Shown: one piece after another, positions 1-5,424 of the stretch
Layout of the letters: each line of letters begins with the position of its first letter
How positions within the stretch are numbered: the stretch's first letter is position 1
Assembly: GCA_035293845.1 (NCBI GenBank)
Contig: DATGMB010000176.1
Location: forward strand, 1 to 7,827
Length of the DNA stretch: 7,827 nucleotides
Reading direction: 5' to 3'
DNA from: DATGMB01 sp035293845
GTDB taxonomy: Bacteria > Acidobacteriota > Terriglobia > Bryobacterales > Bryobacteraceae
Program-made: the position numbers and the translations under genes
The notes under the pieces: generated by a model
Seen by the model: only the letters and a program-made list of their open reading frames with translations
Databases searched by the model: none
What the model was told of the DNA's origin: nothing

Positions 1-1
1 G

Positions 2-664
2 CCGACGACGCTCGGCGATGTCCAGGTACAGATGAGCTGGACGCAGTCCGACGGCAGCACGTACACTACGCTGGTGCCGCTCTATTTCGTTTCGCCGGGG
101 CAGATCAATTTCGTGGTGCCGATGAACGCACCGCAGAGCGGATATGCCGATATCCAGGTGATCCAGGCTTCTACGGGCCGCGTTTATGCCGATAACGCGC
201 AGGTGTTGATGGCCCCCTACTCACCCGCCATCATGATGCTGGACTACAGCGGCAACCTGCGGCGGGCTGCGGTAATCAATCTGGCCGATGGCACCGTCAA
301 TTCGCCGACGAACCCGGCCCCGCGCGGCTCGTTCATATCCATCTACGCCACCGGCCAGGGCTTCTGCCCGAACGCTCCGGCAGATGGCGCGCCGGTGAAC
401 GGTGCGGTTCCATGCCCCGCGGTAGTGCGCATAAATATGAATGGCACCTGGGTCGACCAGATGCCATACGATTCCGCCTCCGATATTCCGCAAAACCAAT
501 GGCTGCCGTACTCGGGGCTGAACTTCTACCCCGGGTTGTGGCAGATCAACGTGTACATCCCGCACGCCGTGGCGCCGAACACACAGCTTCCGTTAATCAT
601 TACCGCGGACGGAGAGCCGAGCGTAGACCCGCAGACGTTCCGAACCTACATCAGCGTCAAGTGA
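2..664 (+). CDS. C-terminal part of a large, probably secreted protein ending in a TIGR03437-type (Solibacter) domain; 5' end outside window
   Basis: The frame is open from base 2 to the TGA at 662-664, so about 220 C-terminal residues are visible and the true start lies to the left; the ATG at 32 is internal. The fragment begins PTTLGDVQVQ and contains the hallmarks of the Solibacter C-terminal domain TIGR03437 in the expected order: a PTTLG entry, PLYFVSPGQINFVVP, an ISIYATGQGF block with following NG/PCP segment, PGLWQINVYIP, and a final LPLIITADG strand. The visible part is nearly the whole usual domain (about 215 residues). The family is known from the C-termini of many paralogous large proteins of Acidobacteria, often with repeat or beta-propeller domains upstream; its function is unknown. 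Secretion is inferred from the family, not seen here. The last 72 bases overlap the opposite-strand thioredoxin-like frame. Confidence 0.9.
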   Translation, partial: PTTLGDVQVQMSWTQSDGSTYTTLVPLYFVSPGQINFVVPMNAPQSGYADIQVIQASTGRVYADNAQVLMAPYSPAIMMLDYSGNLRRAAVINLADGTVNSPTNPAPRGSFISIYATGQGFCPNAPADGAPVNGAVPCPAVVRINMNGTWVDQMPYDSASDIPQNQWLPYSGLNFYPGLWQINVYIPHAVAPNTQLPLIITADGEPSVDPQTFRTYISVK

Positions 665-1237
665 GCGCCAGGGAGCGCGCCGCGGCTGGACCTCCAGTTC
701 ACAGCCGCTGAGATGAAGCCCTGCGGGCTGGACGGCACCAACCCGGGATCCATCCAAAACGATCAGGGTCGGCGTGGCGGAGACGCTGAAGGCTGATCGT
801 CGACTGGATATGACCCGGTCGGCCATGACGCCGTTCTGCGCGAGAAATTCTGAAGCCTTCTCGACTGGCTCCGGCAACACTGCTAGCAGCGCAAGTTCCG
901 GCTTCACTCTGTCGCGGAGCTCGGACAGGCGGTCATAAAATGGCATGCTTTCGGCGCAGAAGCGGCAGCGGGTTGAGACAGCCAAAACGATGCTGCACTT
1001 CCGACCAAGCGCATCGTGGGGCAGCGATGGCTTATACCAACTGCCGGCTGCCGCCCGTTGCCGCGGTGACTCCCGCGCGGCGGTGCTATTAAGGAATTTC
1101 TCGCGGATGACGGAGGCGCTGACCAAGACAGCGGCGATAAGTACCGCCACCGTGGATATCCTCTCGATGATCTTCGTCGCATGATAGTACCTATTAGCCC
1201 CACCCGGAGAAACACCTGATGCCTCGGCTTGGCCCAC
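593..1237 (-). CDS. Membrane-anchored thioredoxin-fold protein with CxxC, C-terminus probably abnormal
   Basis: The 214-residue frame starts at GTG 1237. It has one hydrophobic segment (STVAVLIAAVLVSASVI, residues about 28-44), suggesting an inner-membrane anchor with the rest outside. A thioredoxin-like core follows: VLAVSTRCRFCAESMPFY with C91-x-x-C94, a helix, ALLAVLPEP, and SATPTLIVLDGS with the cis-proline at P156. This suggests a thiol-disulfide role in the cell envelope, inferred from the fold. After residue 163 the usual last strand and helix are not recognisable, and the reading runs 72 bases antisense into the neighbouring gene, so the end may be frameshifted or decayed. The start is uncertain: there is no ribosome-binding site before GTG 1237, an ATG at 1182 is one base out of frame, and a later in-frame GTG (residue 30) follows a GAGAGG about nine bases upstream. 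Confidence 0.6.
   Translation of the reverse strand: MGQAEASGVSPGGANRYYHATKIIERISTVAVLIAAVLVSASVIREKFLNSTAARESPRQRAAAGSWYKPSLPHDALGRKCSIVLAVSTRCRFCAESMPFYDRLSELRDRVKPELALLAVLPEPVEKASEFLAQNGVMADRVISSRRSAFSVSATPTLIVLDGSRVGAVQPAGLHLSGCELEVQPRRAPWRSLDADVGSERLRVYARLSVRGND
682..708. terminator. GC-rich hairpin after the left-edge gene, possible terminator
   Basis: GCGGCTG at 682-688 pairs perfectly with CAGCCGC at 702-708 (7 bp, 13-base loop), beginning 18 bases after the stop at 664. No T-tract follows, so it would be a weak or non-canonical terminator. It lies inside the suspicious C-terminal part of the opposite-strand thioredoxin-like frame. Confidence 0.3.
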
Positions 1238-1275
1238 TGCCGAGCCAGCGTCCGACGCAAGGCGGGCAGTCTGGC

Positions 1276-1281
1276 TACAAT
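1276..1281 (+). promoter_or_regulatory. -10-like box TACAAT of the small-protein/nucleotidyltransferase operon
   Basis: TACAAT lies six bases before the ATG at 1288. If it is the -10 box, transcription would start at or next to the A of the ATG and the mRNA would be leaderless. I see no convincing -35 box 16-18 bases upstream (1253-1258 reads CGACGC) and no Shine-Dalgarno sequence before the ATG. Confidence 0.45.
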
Positions 1282-1287
1282 GGGGTT

Positions 1288-1512
1288 ATGGAGCTTCGCG
1301 CACTGACGCCGGAGGAATTCGAGCGCGCCGCCGAGCGGCTGCGGCATCCGGCGCCGGGCAGCCGGATTGCGGCGGCGAAGGAGTACGGGATCGACCTGAC
1401 CCTGCTGATCGAACAGTTGCGACTCACCCCTGCGCAGCGTGCACAACAGCTTCAGGACGCCACCATTCAGCTTGAGCCGCTGATCGGCGTCGCCCGGCGA
1501 CGGCGGAGCTGA
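1288..1512 (+). CDS. Small helical protein, putative partner/antitoxin of the downstream nucleotidyltransferase
   Basis: This 74-residue protein starts MELRALTPEEF and ends in a basic tail (VARRRRS). The frame stays open upstream to an ATG at 1219, but 1288 is preferred because a TACAAT box sits directly in front and the extra 23 residues are low-complexity. The sequence reads as charged helices, with a central KEYGIDLTLLIEQLRLTPAQR block: a 'DLTLLIE-LRLTP' segment I associate with short proteins encoded just before nucleotidyltransferase-like genes. No DNA-binding domain is evident. Its stop overlaps the next start (TGATG, 1510-1514), indicating translational coupling and likely equal production or a complex. 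By position it could be an antitoxin or a stabilising subunit; this is inference. Confidence 0.7.
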   Translation: MELRALTPEEFERAAERLRHPAPGSRIAAAKEYGIDLTLLIEQLRLTPAQRAQQLQDATIQLEPLIGVARRRRS

Positions 1513-1997
1513 TGCAATTCGACAAGGCTATCCAAGCTCTTTGCGACGCAGGCGTCGAGTTCATTGTGATCGGCGGATTGGCTGCGACTCTCCACGGGAG
1601 CGCACATGTCACGTTCGATCTCGACATCTGTTATTCGCGCGCGCCATCCAACCTGCGGCGCCTCGCTGCGGCATTGGCGCCCTTCCATCCCCGGTTGCGC
1701 GATCTTCCGCCAGGGCTGCCTTTCGTGTGGGATGAAGTCACTCTTCAGAATGGGACGGTATTCACGCTGGTCACAGACTTGGGGAAGCTCGACCTGCTGG
1801 CAGAGGTTGCCGGACTCGGCCCATACCGCGAAGCCAGCCAACGGTCCGTTAATGTTACTGTGTACGGCCGCACGATCCGCGTCCTCGACCTGCACGGCCT
1901 GATCGAAGCGAAGCGGGCGGCTGGCCGGGCAAAGGACCTGCAGGTTCTGCCGGAGTTGGAGAGTTTGGCCGAAGCCGAAGCCGCCGAATCCGAATAG
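1512..1997 (+). CDS. Minimal nucleotidyltransferase (AbiEii/DUF6036-like), putative toxin or defence effector
   Basis: The 161-residue protein shows the core of the DNA polymerase beta-type nucleotidyltransferase fold: FIVIGGLAATLHGS (GG at 21-22), then VTFDLDICYSR with the metal-binding pair D36 and D38, and a probable third carboxylate at D94 in GKLDLL. The C-terminal block VLDLHGLIEAKRAAGRAKD (about 125-142) matches the conserved basic segment of AbiEii/DUF6036-like proteins. Such enzymes transfer a nucleotide to RNA or protein; in toxin-antitoxin systems (AbiE, MenT) the targets include tRNA. No target can be read here. The start ATG overlaps the preceding stop, with GGAG at 1505-1508 only three bases before it. 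The stop TAG at 1995-1997 abuts the stop of the convergent peptidase gene. The fold is secure; the toxin role is inference. Confidence 0.85.
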   Translation: MQFDKAIQALCDAGVEFIVIGGLAATLHGSAHVTFDLDICYSRAPSNLRRLAAALAPFHPRLRDLPPGLPFVWDEVTLQNGTVFTLVTDLGKLDLLAEVAGLGPYREASQRSVNVTVYGRTIRVLDLHGLIEAKRAAGRAKDLQVLPELESLAEAEAAESE

Positions 1998-3656
1998 CTA
2001 TCGCGGCGCGACCGGCGCCGGCATCTTATCCTTGCTGAAGCGCGGCACCATCTCATCGCGGTTGGCCACGTGCCATACCGCCGCCGCGATCTCCGTCGCC
2101 GCCTGCTTTACGTCCTCGGGGATGATCCGCTCGTACGTATCGAGATTCGTGTGGTGCGTCATCGAGTTGTACTCGATCGGGTCCTGCGACATGCCGATGC
2201 CGGGCAGGCCGGCGTTGTTGAACGAGGTCGAATCGGTGCCGCCGGTGGCGCGGCTGTTGGTGGTGCTCGCGCCGGCCATGCCCCACTCCTCGAACTGGGC
2301 CAGCACGGGACGTAGGACCGCCGCAGCTTCGGGCGGACCGAAAATGCCCGCGCCGCGCAGGCGCCCGGTACCGGTATCGACGTTGAAGTAGCAATCCAGC
2401 TTGAACCATTCCGGCTTGGGATCTTCCGCCGTTCCGAAGTGCTGCTTCACGTACGCAAGCGAGCCGAGCAGCCCTTCCTCTTCGCCGGACCAGAGCGCCA
2501 CCCGAACGGTGCGGCGCGGCTTGAGGCCGAGCGTCTGGATTAGCCGCGCGGCCTCCAGCATGATGGAAGAACCGATGGCGTTATCGGTCGCGCCGGTGGC
2601 CGCGTGCCAGGAATCGAGGTGGCCGCCGAGCATCACGACCTCATCGGCCTTATCCGAGCCGGGAATCTCGCCGACCACGTTGTAGCTGGTCTTGCCCTCG
2701 GGATATACGTGGTTGACCACGTTCAGCTCCATCTTGACGTCCTCGCCATCGGCGAGCAGGCGCTCGATGCGGCCGTAATCGTCATTGCGGAGAATCAGCG
2801 TCGGCACGGTCTTGGCGGGGTCGTACATATGGTTCTGCTGCGCCACGATGATGCCCTCGCCGCGGGCCGCGTCATTGATGCGCGCCACGGCGCCCCCCGA
2901 GAGCAGCATGGCGTCGATCTGGTCGGAAACCTGCGCCGGCGTCAGCCGGTTCGGGTCTGGTGTGCCGCGCCCGCCAGGGACGAAGAAACCGCCGCGTCCG
3001 CCGTTCGGATTGTTGGGATCGTACTGCGCCTTCACCTGATCGTCCGGCCGGCGCTTCTGGGGCGGGTTGAAATCGACCGGGATCACGGCTGCCTTGCCGA
3101 TCAGCACGATCTTGCCCCGCACCTTGCCTTTATTGGCCGCAACCCACGCCGCCATCTCGTCTTTCGTCGGACCGAGCCGCGCCGGACCGCGTCCGCCGAA
3201 TCCGCCGCGCCCGCCGCGCGCGCCTTCGGGCGGCGGCGGCGCTTCCGGCCCCTGCGGCGGCACGAGTTCGACGGCCGAGGCCGTCACCGTGCCCTTGGTC
3301 GATGCCGTCCACGCCAGCACCTCGAATTTCAGATTCTCGTGCACGGGGGCGACCAGGAACGCCGACGCGCGCTCGTTCAGCCATCCGGGATGGCCGAACT
3401 CCCACGGCTCGAGGTGCGCGTTCTTCATACCCCACCGCGTCATCTCCGCGACGACCCATCTGGCGGCGGCTTCGTGGTTGGGGGTGCCGGTCACGCGCGG
3501 GCCGTAGCGGTCAGTCAGCATATGCAGGGTGTGCATGATCTGCGAGTGCTCGGCTTCCTCGCTGCGGATACGCGCATCGGTCGCTAGATCGACCTTCTCC
3601 TGGGCAAGCAGCAGGCAGGCCACACCCAGCGGCAGGACAAGGGACAGCTTTTTCAT
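1998..3656 (-). CDS. Secreted M28-family zinc aminopeptidase with inserted PA domain
   Basis: The 552-residue protein begins with a signal peptide (MKK, then hydrophobic LSLVLPLGVACLLLA, probable cleavage near residue 19), so it should act in the periplasm or outside the cell. The M28 di-zinc set is complete: H346 in GGHLDS, D358 in GATDNA, E392/E393 in WSGEEEG (base and ligand), D427 in FNVDTG, and H502 in THHTNLDTYE. A protease-associated domain is inserted at about residues 130-315 (GKIVLIGKAA, then the VPTLILRNDD region). That insert carries two Gly/Pro/Arg-rich stretches (about 136-160 and 217-235) not needed for the fold. M28 enzymes remove N-terminal amino acids or split dipeptides; specificity cannot be read. 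The ATG at 3656 is supported by the signal peptide and by TACACT eight bases upstream. Confidence 0.93.
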   Translation of the reverse strand: MKKLSLVLPLGVACLLLAQEKVDLATDARIRSEEAEHSQIMHTLHMLTDRYGPRVTGTPNHEAAARWVVAEMTRWGMKNAHLEPWEFGHPGWLNERASAFLVAPVHENLKFEVLAWTASTKGTVTASAVELVPPQGPEAPPPPEGARGGRGGFGGRGPARLGPTKDEMAAWVAANKGKVRGKIVLIGKAAVIPVDFNPPQKRRPDDQVKAQYDPNNPNGGRGGFFVPGGRGTPDPNRLTPAQVSDQIDAMLLSGGAVARINDAARGEGIIVAQQNHMYDPAKTVPTLILRNDDYGRIERLLADGEDVKMELNVVNHVYPEGKTSYNVVGEIPGSDKADEVVMLGGHLDSWHAATGATDNAIGSSIMLEAARLIQTLGLKPRRTVRVALWSGEEEGLLGSLAYVKQHFGTAEDPKPEWFKLDCYFNVDTGTGRLRGAGIFGPPEAAAVLRPVLAQFEEWGMAGASTTNSRATGGTDSTSFNNAGLPGIGMSQDPIEYNSMTHHTNLDTYERIIPEDVKQAATEIAAAVWHVANRDEMVPRFSKDKMPAPVAPR

Positions 3657-3664
3657 ATTGGATC

Positions 3665-3670
3665 AGTGTA
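3665..3670 (-). promoter_or_regulatory. -10-like box TACACT before the M28 peptidase gene
   Basis: On the minus strand TACACT is followed by eight bases (GATCCAAT) and the ATG at 3656. There is no Shine-Dalgarno sequence in the gap, so a very short leader or a leaderless mRNA is predicted. No good -35 box is seen at 16-18 bases. Confidence 0.35.
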
Positions 3671-3735
3671 CCCGATCGCTCAGCAACCCATAGACCCACA
3701 CCGCACGCGGCAAAGAACCGCATAACGGCATCGAT

Positions 3736-3777
3736 CTCATTGACGGCGCCAGCCCGCTCATTGACGGCACCAGCCCG
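3736..3777. repeat. Two tandem 21-bp repeats
   Basis: Positions 3736-3756 and 3757-3777 are head-to-tail copies of a 21-bp unit beginning CTCATTGACGGC and ending CAGCCCG, differing at one base (G3748 against A3769). They lie in the noncoding stretch between the peptidase start and the small-protein stop. Each copy contains TTGACG on the plus strand. Confidence 0.85.
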
Positions 3778-3791
3778 CGCGCGGATGTTCG

Positions 3792-3809
3792 CGGAGCAGG
3801 CCTGCTCCG
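3792..3809. terminator. Perfect 18-bp palindrome, possible terminator of the small CxxC-protein gene
   Basis: CGGAGCAGGCCTGCTCCG is an uninterrupted perfect palindrome nine bases past the minus-strand stop at 3818. As RNA it would form a stem of about seven pairs with a tetraloop. There is no T-tract, so it may be a non-canonical terminator, a protein-binding site or a dispersed palindromic repeat. Confidence 0.45.
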
Positions 3810-3817
3810 TAGAAAGG

Positions 3818-4042
3818 CTAGAGGTCGCCCTTCCGCTCGTGAATGCGGATGGACTCGTCTACCGTCTCGGGCTCTCCTTCCGCCAAATCGAAGGTATGGC
3901 TGCCCTGATCGGGAGTCTTGCCGCAGAGCAGGCACTCGTGCCCGTCATGCGCCTCGATCGATTCCTCGACCGTCTCCAGTTCGCCTTCCGCGAGATCGGT
4001 GTTTTTTCTATCGCCTTCGAATGCCATGCTCGGATTCGCCAT
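3818..4042 (-). CDS. Small acidic protein with an internal duplication and a CxxC
   Basis: The 74-residue frame contains two copies of one unit with a period of 36 residues: DLAEGELETVEESI (16-29) and DLAEGEPETVDESI (52-65), 12 of 14 identical, each followed by a histidine in register (H32, H68). Between them lies HECLLCGK, with C37-x-x-C40 and H35, a possible metal-binding or redox turn. The internal repeat is conserved at the protein level with several silent or conservative base changes, which argues that the frame is really translated. The start is ATG 4042; ATG 4027 (69 residues) is an alternative, and neither has a clear Shine-Dalgarno site. It has no signal peptide or membrane segment, so it is probably cytoplasmic. 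I do not recognise a family with known function. It diverges from the VOC-phosphatase gene, sharing a 99-bp intergenic region. Confidence 0.68.
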   Translation of the reverse strand: MANPSMAFEGDRKNTDLAEGELETVEESIEAHDGHECLLCGKTPDQGSHTFDLAEGEPETVDESIRIHERKGDL

Positions 4043-4128
4043 AACACTGGTCGGTGCAAGAGGCGGGCCATTCCGAAGAGGCCGCGGGTACCGGAGACGG
4101 CGCCGCCATGGAAATCCGGAAACTCCCG

Positions 4129-4134
4129 TATAAT
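4129..4134 (+). promoter_or_regulatory. Consensus -10 box TATAAT of the VOC-phosphatase gene
   Basis: A perfect TATAAT is followed by seven bases (CTCCCCA) and the ATG at 4142, so the predicted transcription start falls at or beside the start codon. No Shine-Dalgarno sequence is present. The -35 region at 17-bp spacing (4106-4111, CCATGG) does not match consensus. Confidence 0.6.
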
Positions 4135-4141
4135 CTCCCCA

Positions 4142-5377
4142 ATGGGCGCGCACGAGTTGCCTTTTGGAATTGAACGTTCTCTCCTGCGGCTGGACGGCAA
4201 CGACCCTTATCTCTGCCTGCATTTCGTGATCGTTTTCGTCCGCGATCAGAAGAGAAGCCTCCGCTTTTACGTGGAGACTCTGGGGTTCCGGGTCCTTGTC
4301 GACCACACATTCGAAAACGGCCGGCGCTGGATCCAGGTTTCGCCTCCGGATGGTAATGCCAACATCGGCCTGGCGCCCATACCGGATGGGGCGGATGCCG
4401 AGTCATTGATTGGCCAGGAGACCCGTATCTGGTTCATCACGGAAGACGTGCAGCGTAAATACGAGGAATGGAGAGCGCGCGGAGTGCAATTCCGTTTTCC
4501 GCCGCAAGTTCCTGTTTGGGGCGGCATTCACACCCGTTTTGAAGACCCGGATGGGAACTGCTTCGGCCTGGCCGGGTTCGACGAACTCACGCGCGGCGTG
4601 GAGGCCAAACGTCAGGCCCTGGCCCGTCAATATGAGGCCGAACGCCGGGCCGCCCAGGAAATTGAGATCGCCCGGCAAGTGCAGGCTCGTCTTTTTCCGC
4701 AAGTGCATCCCGAGGTGAAGACGCTCGAGTATGCCGGTGTCTGCCTGCAGGCCAGACAGGTCGGCGGAGACTACTTCGACTTCATCGATCTGGGGCAGCA
4801 GCGCCTCGGGCTCGTGATTGGCGATGTCTCGGGCAAAGGCATCGCCGCCGCGCTGCTGATGGCCAATCTGCAGGCCAACGTCCGCGGCCAAAGCGCTCTC
4901 GCCCTGACGCAACCCGAACGGTTTCTGTGTTCCGTGAACCAACTCTTCTACGCCAACAGCGCCGAGAGCGCGTACGCTTCGCTCTTCTTTGCCGAGTACG
5001 ACTCCGCGTCGCGCCGCCTGCGCTATGCGAACTGCGGGCATCTCTCCGGCCTCATTCTGCGCTCGGACGATCAGTTGTGCCGGCTCGACGCCACAGCGAC
5101 ATTGGTCGGCTTGTTTCCGGATTGGGAATGCAGCTTCGCGGAATTTCCACTCGCGCCTGGCGACCTGCTCGCCCTATACACGGACGGCATCACGGAAGCG
5201 GTGAGCGACCTGGGCGAGGAGTTTGGCGAGGAGAATCTCATTGAAGCCTTGCGGCGCCATCGTGATCAGCCGTGCCAGACAGCCGTGGATTCGATCGCGG
5301 AGGAGGTGTGCGCGCTGAGCCCCGGGAACCAGCAGGACGATATCACGCTGATCCTCGCCCGATGCCGGTGCGGTTGA
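4142..5377 (+). CDS. VOC (glyoxalase-fold) domain fused to an RsbU/SpoIIE-type PP2C serine phosphatase
   Basis: The 411-residue protein has three parts. Residues about 23-147 are a VOC domain (FVIVFVRDQKRSLRFYVETLG, a TEDVQRKYEEWRARGV block, TRFEDPDGNCFGL). Residues about 150-185 form a charged helix ending in EIARQVQARLFP, the usual entry helix of RsbU-type phosphatases. Residues about 195-408 are the PP2C core with its metal aspartates: D210 (GGDYFD), D228 (GDVSGKG), D348 (YTDGITEA) and D399/D400 (QQDDITL). The phosphatase is predicted to dephosphorylate an anti-anti-sigma-factor-like protein in the cytoplasm. The positions that bind metal in glyoxalase-type enzymes look substituted (F28 or H27, G76, R95, G142), so the VOC part is more likely a ligand sensor than an enzyme. 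The frame is open upstream to 3740, but that part is antisense to the small-protein gene; ATG 4142 is chosen because TATAAT precedes it and both domains remain intact. No kinase or STAS partner is adjacent. Confidence 0.92.
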   Translation: MGAHELPFGIERSLLRLDGNDPYLCLHFVIVFVRDQKRSLRFYVETLGFRVLVDHTFENGRRWIQVSPPDGNANIGLAPIPDGADAESLIGQETRIWFITEDVQRKYEEWRARGVQFRFPPQVPVWGGIHTRFEDPDGNCFGLAGFDELTRGVEAKRQALARQYEAERRAAQEIEIARQVQARLFPQVHPEVKTLEYAGVCLQARQVGGDYFDFIDLGQQRLGLVIGDVSGKGIAAALLMANLQANVRGQSALALTQPERFLCSVNQLFYANSAESAYASLFFAEYDSASRRLRYANCGHLSGLILRSDDQLCRLDATATLVGLFPDWECSFAEFPLAPGDLLALYTDGITEAVSDLGEEFGEENLIEALRRHRDQPCQTAVDSIAEEVCALSPGNQQDDITLILARCRCG

Positions 5378-5389
5378 CGTGATGACGTC

Positions 5390-5418
5390 TTGTTACGGCG
5401 GCCCACGAGCGGTATGAT
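5390..5418 (+). promoter_or_regulatory. Promoter of the antitoxin-toxin pair (TTGTTA - 17 bp - TATGAT)
   Basis: TTGTTA at 5390-5395 and TATGAT at 5413-5418 are separated by exactly 17 bp. The -10 box ends six bases before the ATG at 5425, predicting a leaderless transcript. Two repeat pairs flank it and could be operator half-sites: TGACGT at 5375-5380 and 5383-5388, and GGTATG at 5411-5416 and 5422-5427 (11-bp period, over the -10 box and the start codon). Autoregulation by the antitoxin is typical of such pairs but is inferred here. Confidence 0.6.
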
Positions 5419-5424
5419 AATGGT

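Noticed and set aside
1219..1287. Longer start for the 74-residue small protein
   Set aside because: The extra 23 residues are low-complexity and a TACAAT box with a six-base gap precedes ATG 1288, matching other genes of the window.
904..1446. 180-residue minus-strand frame overlapping the thioredoxin-like gene and the small protein
   Set aside because: It is Arg/Ser/Pro-rich without motifs, and the two frames it overlaps both show family features.
2604..3587. Long 327-residue plus-strand frame opposite the M28 peptidase
   Set aside because: It is rich in Arg, His and Gly with no fold or motif and lies exactly antisense to a complete peptidase with all zinc ligands; it is a GC-rich shadow frame.
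3740..4141. N-terminal extension of the VOC-phosphatase frame by 134 residues
   Set aside because: The extension is antisense to the small duplicated CxxC gene, has no recognisable domain, includes the noncoding tandem repeat, and a perfect TATAAT stands just before ATG 4142.
4042..4306. Upstream extension of the small CxxC protein to 162 residues
   Set aside because: The extra part is antisense to the VOC domain, crosses the divergent promoter region and is unlike the acidic repeat-containing portion.
4403..5041. 212-residue minus-strand frame inside the VOC-phosphatase gene
   Set aside because: It is fully antisense to conserved catalytic motifs of the phosphatase and has no recognisable domain.
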